Program-made: the position numbers and the translations under genes
In this document: in pieces, positions 1-4,136 of the stretch
Layout of the letters: each line of letters starts with the position of its first letter
How positions within the stretch are numbered: the first letter of the stretch is position 1
The notes under the pieces: model-generated
The model's database searches: none
What the model was told of the DNA's origin: nothing
Seen by the model: the letters and a program-made list of their open reading frames with translations, nothing else
Assembly (NCBI GenBank): GCA_017515945.1
Contig: JAFWDX010000129.1
Location: forward strand, 1 to 6,611
Length of the DNA stretch: 6,611 nt
Origin: Blautia sp.
Lineage (GTDB): Bacteria > Bacillota > Clostridia > Lachnospirales > Lachnospiraceae
Reading direction: 5' to 3'

Positions 1-2
1 AA

Positions 3-88
3 GGAACCTGTCCCCCTGACTCATTCAGGAACCTGTTCCCCTGACTCAAAGCCTGGCCCCCTGACTCAAAGCCTGGCACCCTGACTCA
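3..88. repeat. REP-like tandem repeats, core CCTGnnnCCCTGACTCA (four copies)
   Basis: Four degenerate copies are visible. The invariant CTGACTCA lies at 16-23, 41-48, 61-68 and 81-88, so the spacing is 25, 20 and 20 bp. A CCTG begins each unit at 7, 32, 52 and 72. The first two units are preceded by GGAA and the last three are joined by CAAAG or end in CATT. Read on the minus strand the unit is TGAGTCAGGGnnnCAGG. The array starts at or before the window edge and stops 15 bp before the stop codon of the secreted-protein gene. G-rich/C-rich intergenic arrays of this look resemble REP sequences mobilised by REP-associated tyrosine transposases (RAYTs), but no such gene is visible here, so the family assignment is inference. 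Spacing is too short and units too degenerate for a CRISPR. Confidence 0.7.
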
Positions 89-102
89 TTCCAGCCTGTT
101 GA

Positions 103-930
103 TCACGCCAGAGTAAATTTCAGTCCCAGATAATCTCTCGGGTAGAAGAAGCAGCTCCGTCCTTTTGTCGTCTGCATCCAGCCGGAGGTCTTGACGTTGA
201 CTGCGCTGATGGGCATCAGTTTGCAGTGGTAGAGTCTGCCGCTGTAGGTATATGACGTCTCATACGTAAACGTCTTGCTGGCAACGGCCTTTCCGTTATA
301 ATATGTGGTCCGTTTCATCTTGGTGGCGCCGAACACGTAAAGCTCGTATCTGTTGGTGTCCAGGTTTCTGCGGATCCTGGTCTTGTTGATGCCTCCGAAG
401 ATCAGCGGGATCGCAGTCAGGTTACCCGTGGCCATATCAAAGCGGATCTTTCTGTTTTTTGCAACGGTCCGGAAAGCGACAGGCGTTTTGGACAGCTTGA
501 CCAGCTTCAGAACAAACTTGCTGCTCGTACCGTTGCTGGTCACGCTCAGCTTTACACTCCCCTTGCGCACATAGATCCCGACGAGCATGCCTACATTGTT
601 TGATGCGGTCTTTTTAATGTAGGCGCTGGTGGCCGCTCCCCTGAGCGTCTTAGTCACATTGACGGCCAGATACTCCTGGGGCTGGCTCCGGGTGCCCTGG
701 GCATACACTATGTCATAAGATGTGCCTGCTGTCTGAGGCTGCACGACAAATGAATTGGATGTGATACTGTTACCCGAGATGTCCTTGTCTCTCAGGTAGT
801 ACATGGATCCCTGCTTCAGCGTTGCGCCTCCCGTAACGGTAGCGGCCTGGACGGCAGCCGGCAGCATAAACAGAGCTGCGACCATCGCGGCGAGGATAAA
901 GACCTGTTTCAAATGAAACCCCTTCTTCAT
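103..930 (-). CDS. Secreted protein of unknown family (275 aa)
   Basis: I do not recognise the family. Residues 1-29 form a clear Sec signal peptide: MKKGFHLK is the basic n-region, an Ala/Val/Leu/Phe hydrophobic core spans about 9-24, and the likely cleavage is after AVQA. The mature ~246 residues are rich in Lys, Arg, Thr, Ser and Tyr, with alternating beta-type strands and no transmembrane helix. There is no sortase motif or recognisable wall-binding repeat. Only two cysteines occur in the mature part (C236 and C260), so one disulfide is possible. The start is well supported: AAAGGAGGG (plus-strand 936-944) precedes the ATG at normal distance. It is third in a same-strand run, 43 bp after the polytopic membrane protein gene, so co-transcription is plausible, though a promoter of its own cannot be excluded. 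The product probably acts outside the membrane or on the wall; function unknown. Confidence 0.88.
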   Translation of the reverse strand: MKKGFHLKQVFILAAMVAALFMLPAAVQAATVTGGATLKQGSMYYLRDKDISGNSITSNSFVVQPQTAGTSYDIVYAQGTRSQPQEYLAVNVTKTLRGAATSAYIKKTASNNVGMLVGIYVRKGSVKLSVTSNGTSSKFVLKLVKLSKTPVAFRTVAKNRKIRFDMATGNLTAIPLIFGGINKTRIRRNLDTNRYELYVFGATKMKRTTYYNGKAVASKTFTYETSYTYSGRLYHCKLMPISAVNVKTSGWMQTTKGRSCFFYPRDYLGLKFTLA

Positions 931-935
931 AGTTA

Positions 936-944
936 CCCTCCTTT
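936..944 (-). promoter_or_regulatory. Strong Shine-Dalgarno for the secreted-protein gene
   Basis: On the minus strand this reads AAAGGAGGG, five bases before the ATG at 930. It is the best ribosome binding site in the window, which supports the start and suggests independent, efficient translation of the secreted protein rather than dependence on coupling to the upstream gene. Confidence 0.8.
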
Positions 945-955
945 ACGAACCAAAA

Positions 956-995
956 ACATAAAGCTATGTAAAGTTATTGTAACATATCTCTATGT
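956..995. promoter_or_regulatory. Pair of ACATAnnnnTATGT palindromes, 26 bp apart
   Basis: Two 14 bp sequences with the same perfect palindromic arms lie at 956-969 (ACATAAAGCTATGT) and 982-995 (ACATATCTCTATGT), centre to centre 26 bp. They span the end of the membrane-protein gene and the gap before the secreted-protein gene, just upstream of the latter's ribosome binding site. They could be tandem operator half-site pairs or weak hairpins; on the minus strand the one at 956-969 is followed by a short T run, making a poor terminator. The function is not shown by the sequence. Confidence 0.3.
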
Positions 996-1885
996 TTTTT
1001 CATACCCTTTTCTTTTAATACCGTTCCGGTTTCCCCGGCCGTCCGACGGCTTTTCTGATTCCAGAGCAGCAGATGTATATCCTCCGGCTCCTCTTCCCCT
1101 GTCAGATCCCGGATTTCCCGGGTCGTCCTGTCAAACACGTCCCCGCCGTGAAAATATTCTTCATAGAAATCATTTCTCTGCTTTCGCTGATCCAGCTCAT
1201 CCACATCCTCCTCCCGGATGTAAGCCCCGTTCTCCTCCTGTGGACGATCCTCTTCAGCCTCATCCGCATCCGGTGTCCTGTTAAAAGCAAACTGTACCAG
1301 AATGCCCAGAAAAACAAACAGTGCGCAGAAACCCAGTCCATAGGGAACCTCCTCCAGCATCAGCAGACGGGAAAGGCAATACCCTGCAAGTATGCCGCCC
1401 AGCAGGGAGCTCAGGATAATGATCACCTGTTTTTCAAAACGGATGGCTGCAGCTCCAAGCCCGGCCCCGATCAGAATGCAGAGGAAGAATGTTGCCGAAC
1501 TCGTAGGATGGATCAGATAAATACTCAGGATAAACCCCATTGCAAAAGCCAGCGAAAAAATCCCAACGCGATACAGCCAGAAAAAAAGGATCGCCACAAT
1601 GACTCCCGCACCGACCATGCTGCCGAAGTAAAGGAGTTTTTGATCAGCAAAGCCCAGTTCCAGGATCCGGCTGCAAATGAGATAAGCGCCGCCTGCCCCG
1701 GCGGCAAATCCGATCAGCATCATCCAGAACCGCAGCAGGCGAAAACCCAGCAGGCAATTCAACAGGCCGAAAGCCAGCAGCGCAGCCGTGATGATCAGTG
1801 CTGCCTGCGGCATCTCTCCTTCCATGGCGCGGAAGCGTTCGACCATTTCCAGGATTCTGTTCAATATCTGCAGCAATCGTTCCAT
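974..1885 (-). CDS. Seven-helix membrane protein, TMEM198/DUF4203-like (303 aa)
   Basis: The product is a polytopic inner-membrane protein. From the ATG at 1885, hydrophobic segments fall at about residues 27-47, 53-71, 84-104, 107-125, 130-148, 153-171 and 183-202, with Gly-rich helices (FAAGAGGAY, IGAGLGAAA, LLGGILAGY). The order of short, Gly-rich hairpin helices resembles the TM7S3/TM198-like (DUF4203) group, whose bacterial role is not established. After the last helix, a ~100-residue soluble tail is strongly charged: an acidic stretch around 205-230, then EEYFHGGDVFDR and a basic end. A GTG at 1894 would add three residues but overlaps the Shine-Dalgarno itself; GAGGTG at 1897-1892 is six bases before the ATG at 1885, so I prefer that start. 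It follows the transglutaminase-like gene by 10 bp, implying one operon and translational coupling. Family assignment is from pattern, not alignment. Confidence 0.82.
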   Translation of the reverse strand: MERLLQILNRILEMVERFRAMEGEMPQAALIITAALLAFGLLNCLLGFRLLRFWMMLIGFAAGAGGAYLICSRILELGFADQKLLYFGSMVGAGVIVAILFFWLYRVGIFSLAFAMGFILSIYLIHPTSSATFFLCILIGAGLGAAAIRFEKQVIIILSSLLGGILAGYCLSRLLMLEEVPYGLGFCALFVFLGILVQFAFNRTPDADEAEEDRPQEENGAYIREEDVDELDQRKQRNDFYEEYFHGGDVFDRTTREIRDLTGEEEPEDIHLLLWNQKSRRTAGETGTVLKEKGMKKHRDMLQ

Positions 1886-1891
1886 AATCAG

Positions 1892-1897
1892 CACCTC
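1892..1897 (-). promoter_or_regulatory. Shine-Dalgarno embedded in the upstream stop codon (coupling site)
   Basis: On the minus strand the sequence TGAGGTG combines the TGA stop of the transglutaminase-like gene (1898-1896) with the GAGGTG ribosome binding site of the membrane-protein gene. The next ATG is at 1885. Ribosomes terminating on the first gene are therefore positioned to reinitiate on the second, the usual layout of translationally coupled genes. Confidence 0.7.
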
Positions 1898-3149
1898 AGA
1901 AAATATAATAAACCGTATTCAGGTTTGAAAGCGCACCATAGTGATACTGGATCTGTGTCAGTCCGTTACAGATCATATAATACTGGATCGCCTCCTCCAG
2001 CTGCGGAGTGAGCGGCCAGTCCTTATCCGCCTCCTCAAACACAGTTCTGTCAGTAAATTTATACCGGATCACGGCTGCGCCGTTATCTATTCTCATGTGA
2101 AAATAGCTGTTGAGAGAGTCAGGATCATAAGAAGAAAAACAGCCGCCATTCAAAACATAGAAATTCATGTCCGTCATTGTGCATGAGGGCAGGGAGAATG
2201 TCTCATCCGGAGTATACAGTGCTCCGTATTCCTGTGGGAACGGGCACAGGTAATCCATCAGGATGGTTTTGTGTTCCTCCAGGGAAGCCGCGTCGCCGGT
2301 CAGGAACTCAGGCTGATCCGCATTCGTCACATCCACATAATACCAGCTGTCTCCGATCTGAACCAGATTCCAGGCATGTCCCTCTCCGGAAGCATTCGCC
2401 GTTCCTTCCACGTAGATACAATTCACACCCAGCATGTCCAGCATGTACTGCATTGCGCTGGCATATCCCGCGCAGACGGCCTTCCCCTTCCAGAAAACGC
2501 CGGCGATACTCTGGTCGTGTTTTGACTCCACATATTCCGTATGATCGATAAGCCAGATATACACCGCGGAAACCTTTTCATATTCTCCGGCATCATCCGG
2601 CACCAGATCCATCACTTCTGAACAGGCTTTGGCGATAGCTTTATCGATCCTGGCAGTTTTTTTCGGATCTTTTTCAGTGCCGGAAGAATTCAGATAAGAA
2701 TAGCCCGGCGCAAACATACAATATTTTTCTCCGTTGTAGAGTGTCTTGTATACCGGGTTGCGGTTCCGGACCCAGTACAGCTCCGGGTGGTCGTTGAGTA
2801 CGGCATGAAAAACCCGGTCGATCTTTTTATCCTCACCGATCGTCAGGTAAAACTCTTTTTCCCAGGCCCGCAGACTGTCAAGCATTTCCCGGTAAGCCCG
2901 CTGCTCGTCTTTGTCAAGCTGATGATAATAATATTCAGGGTGTTCAGGATCCTGCTCTTCATGCGTTTTGCCTCTGAGTATCTTCACCTGAGCAGGTTCG
3001 AAAGACAGGATGTTCTGTGCGGTAGCCAGCACGTCCGGCACCGCTGAATCAGGACCATGTATGTATCCGTAACGTGAAAGACCCAGGCCATATCCCAGCA
3101 TGACGAGCAAAAGCGGGATCAGAACACGAAAAAAAAATTTCTTTTTCAT
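1896..3149 (-). CDS. Membrane-anchored transglutaminase-like (papain-fold) protein (417 aa)
   Basis: The N-terminus is a short basic stretch and one hydrophobic helix (about 9-26), with no obvious cleavage site, so the protein is probably anchored with its bulk outside the cell. Residues about 75-215 form a charged helical region containing LDKDEQRAYREML and HPELYWV, an arrangement common in clostridial transglutaminase-like proteins. The core domain spans about 190-280 and has the full triad: C226 in KAVCAGYAS, H258 in EGHAWN and D273 in YYVDVTNAD, so it is predicted to be catalytically competent. Such domains in bacteria act as cysteine proteases, peptidases or crosslinking enzymes; the substrate cannot be read from sequence. 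The C-terminal ~120 residues contain several Tyr and Cys but no family I recognise. The ATG at 3149 has only a weak purine-rich GAGA upstream. It is first in the minus-strand operon with the seven-helix protein. Confidence 0.88.
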   Translation of the reverse strand: MKKKFFFRVLIPLLLVMLGYGLGLSRYGYIHGPDSAVPDVLATAQNILSFEPAQVKILRGKTHEEQDPEHPEYYYHQLDKDEQRAYREMLDSLRAWEKEFYLTIGEDKKIDRVFHAVLNDHPELYWVRNRNPVYKTLYNGEKYCMFAPGYSYLNSSGTEKDPKKTARIDKAIAKACSEVMDLVPDDAGEYEKVSAVYIWLIDHTEYVESKHDQSIAGVFWKGKAVCAGYASAMQYMLDMLGVNCIYVEGTANASGEGHAWNLVQIGDSWYYVDVTNADQPEFLTGDAASLEEHKTILMDYLCPFPQEYGALYTPDETFSLPSCTMTDMNFYVLNGGCFSSYDPDSLNSYFHMRIDNGAAVIRYKFTDRTVFEEADKDWPLTPQLEEAIQYYMICNGLTQIQYHYGALSNLNTVYYIF

Positions 3150-3185
3150 TTTTTCTCTTTTGGACTTTTTCTCAAAAAAAACTTA

Positions 3186-3194
3186 TGTTATACT
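3186..3194 (+). promoter_or_regulatory. Possible extended -10 promoter element for pduL
   Basis: TGTTATACT matches an extended -10 (TG, one base, then TATACT against consensus TATAAT). A -35 at proper spacing is not convincing; TTGGAC at 3160-3165 is 23 bp away, too far for a standard promoter. If used, transcription would begin near 3201 and give pduL a leader of about 190 nt containing the whole nested inverted repeat. Assignment is tentative. Confidence 0.35.
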
Positions 3195-3247
3195 CGCGCG
3201 TATAAAAAATGTGTAACTGTTCAGTCACAAGTTCCTTCACAGTTACG

Positions 3248-3294
3248 AGGCCAGGCGCAGGCTCCTTTCGTCGCATTAAAAGTGCGCCTGGCCT
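3248..3294. repeat. Inner hairpin A of the nested element
   Basis: AGGCCAGGCGCA (3248-3259) pairs perfectly with TGCGCCTGGCCT (3283-3294), a 12 bp GC-rich stem around a 23 nt pyrimidine-then-purine loop. No T run follows on the plus strand, so it is not an intrinsic terminator. Confidence 0.8.
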
Positions 3295-3316
3295 GGCTGT
3301 TGAGCTTTTGTTCCAT

Positions 3317-3341
3317 GCATCTCGCAGTAAATGCGAGATGC
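3317..3341. repeat. Inner hairpin B of the nested element
   Basis: GCATCTCGCA (3317-3326) and TGCGAGATGC (3332-3341) form a perfect 10 bp stem with the 5 nt loop GTAAA. The stem ends exactly where the outer right arm begins, so the two helices could stack coaxially. No T run follows it. Confidence 0.8.
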
Positions 3342-3372
3342 TGACTGAACAGTTACAAAACTGTTAAACTTG

Positions 3373-3378
3373 AAAGGA
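3373..3378 (+). promoter_or_regulatory. Shine-Dalgarno of pduL
   Basis: AAAGGA lies 11 bases before the ATG at 3390, a somewhat long but workable spacing. It begins eight bases after a potential 7 bp hairpin (3348-3365), so leader folding could influence ribosome access. Confidence 0.55.
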
Positions 3379-3389
3379 ATGAACCCTGC

Positions 3390-4028
3390 ATGAGCATCAA
3401 AATCCCAATAGAAACTTCTGCCCGTCATATCCACCTTTCAGAAAAGGATTTCCGGATCCTCTTTGGAGAAAACGCACAGCTGCATCCGGAAAAGGAGCTC
3501 AGCCAGCCGGGCCAGTATCTCTCCAGAGAGCGGCTTACTGTAAGGGGGCCCAAAGGATCTTTTGAAAATATGGCGATCCTGGGACCCCTCCGTTCCGAAA
3601 CACAGGTGGAGCTGTCCCTGACAGATACCCGCAAAGCCGGCCTGCCCGGGATCATCCGCCAGTCCGGTGATATCGCCGGCACACCCGGCTGCATGCTGTG
3701 CGGTCCGATGGGCGAACTCGAAATCAAACGCGGAGTCATTGTTGCCAAACGGCATATCCATATGACGCCGTCGGAAGCCGCCAGACTGCATGTGCACGAC
3801 AATCAGGAGGTTTTCGTTCTCACAAAAAGCTATGGCCGCGCGCTGATCTACGCGGACGTCGTCGTCCGTGTGAACTGGAATTTCCGGCTGGCCATGCATG
3901 TCGACACAGACGAGGCAAATGCCTTTTCCAGCGACAAGGATCCCTATGGCGTCATCGTACAGCTCTTTGACGAAAACTATAATACAGATATGTGGATCGA
4001 GGAAGTACTTTCAGGGATCCAGCGTTAA
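3390..4028 (+). CDS. pduL: Phosphate propanoyltransferase / PduL-type phosphotransacylase (212 aa)
   Basis: The enzyme interconverts acyl-CoA plus phosphate with acyl-phosphate plus CoA; with acetate kinase this yields ATP and acetate or propionate. It has the duplicated PTAC (PF06130) fold. The first half carries TSARHIHLS (H13, H15), GPKGSFENM, AILGPLRSETQVELS and QSGDI; the second carries AKRHIHMTPSEA (H122, H124), VVRVNWNF and MHVDTDEANAF (H170). These His residues are the conserved metal-binding sites of the family. Length is normal. The protein starts directly at the catalytic domain with no N-terminal encapsulation peptide, so a soluble cytosolic enzyme rather than a microcompartment cargo is likely; no acetate kinase, aldehyde dehydrogenase or shell gene is in view. 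The C-terminus extends about 35 residues past DTDEANA. It is the only plus-strand gene here, diverging from the transglutaminase-like gene and converging on the NlpC/P60 gene, with its own terminator. Confidence 0.93.
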   Translation: MSIKIPIETSARHIHLSEKDFRILFGENAQLHPEKELSQPGQYLSRERLTVRGPKGSFENMAILGPLRSETQVELSLTDTRKAGLPGIIRQSGDIAGTPGCMLCGPMGELEIKRGVIVAKRHIHMTPSEAARLHVHDNQEVFVLTKSYGRALIYADVVVRVNWNFRLAMHVDTDEANAFSSDKDPYGVIVQLFDENYNTDMWIEEVLSGIQR

Positions 4029-4033
4029 AACAC

Positions 4034-4071
4034 AAAACCTCCATGTGGAATTAACCGCATGGAGGTTTTTT
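4034..4071. terminator. Rho-independent terminator of pduL, probably bidirectional
   Basis: AAAACCTCCATG (4034-4045) pairs with CATGGAGGTTTT (4058-4069). The stem continues inward through one G-U and two G-C pairs, giving about 15 bp around the loop AATTAA. On the plus strand it begins five bases after the pduL stop and runs into T4066-4071. On the minus strand the hairpin is followed by TTTTGTGTTTT, so it could also stop transcripts of the convergent NlpC/P60 gene that ends at 4137. Confidence 0.9.
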
Positions 4072-4118
4072 ATACTCGCTAAAAATAACCGTAAATGATA
4101 TCTGTCGCCGCGAGTATA
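4071..4118. repeat. Inverted repeat TATACTCGC, related copy at 3189-3198
   Basis: TATACTCGC at 4071-4079 is matched by GCGAGTATA at 4110-4118, separated by 30 AT-rich bases. The minus-strand copy extends to TATACTCGCG (4118-4109), identical to plus-strand 3189-3198. No gene lies in between. The inner sequence is not recognised. It could be a repeat remnant, an operator or chance, and lies between the terminator and the end of the NlpC/P60 gene. Confidence 0.5.
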
Positions 4119-4136
4119 GTTACAGGCTCTCGTATA

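Larger units (their letters stand above)
3212..3357. repeat. Nested inverted-repeat element (MITE-like or structured leader RNA)
   Basis: The outer arms are a perfect 16 bp inverted repeat: TGTAACTGTTCAGTCA at 3212-3227 and TGACTGAACAGTTACA at 3342-3357. Inside are two further perfect hairpins, 12 bp at 3248-3259/3283-3294 and 10 bp at 3317-3326/3332-3341; the second directly abuts the outer right arm. As RNA on either strand this folds as a three-way junction; as DNA it looks like a short non-coding element with terminal inverted repeats. There is no open reading frame of note inside and no clear target-site duplication. It occupies most of the gap between the divergent transglutaminase-like gene and pduL and may lie in the pduL 5' leader. 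Whether it is a mobile repeat or a regulatory RNA cannot be settled from one copy. Confidence 0.8.

Noticed and set aside
3..88. CRISPR array
   Set aside because: Repeats are short and degenerate with almost no spacer; periods of 20-25 bp do not fit CRISPR repeat-spacer units and no cas gene is seen.
1886..1894. GTG at 1894 as start of the membrane-protein gene
   Set aside because: It falls inside the GAGGTG ribosome binding site, while the ATG at 1885 has six-base spacing from it.
1073..2011. Long plus-strand open frame (312 codons) opposite the membrane-protein gene
   Set aside because: It lies wholly antisense to a convincing polytopic membrane protein, its translation is Gln/His/Pro-rich without domains, and no ribosome binding site supports it.
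3248..3341. Intrinsic terminators inside the nested element
   Set aside because: Both hairpins are stable but neither is followed by a T run on either strand, so termination is not supported.
3438..3899. Minus-strand open frames (125 and 153 codons) opposite pduL
   Set aside because: pduL carries all conserved family motifs on the plus strand; the opposite frames give no domain and have no plausible ribosome binding site.
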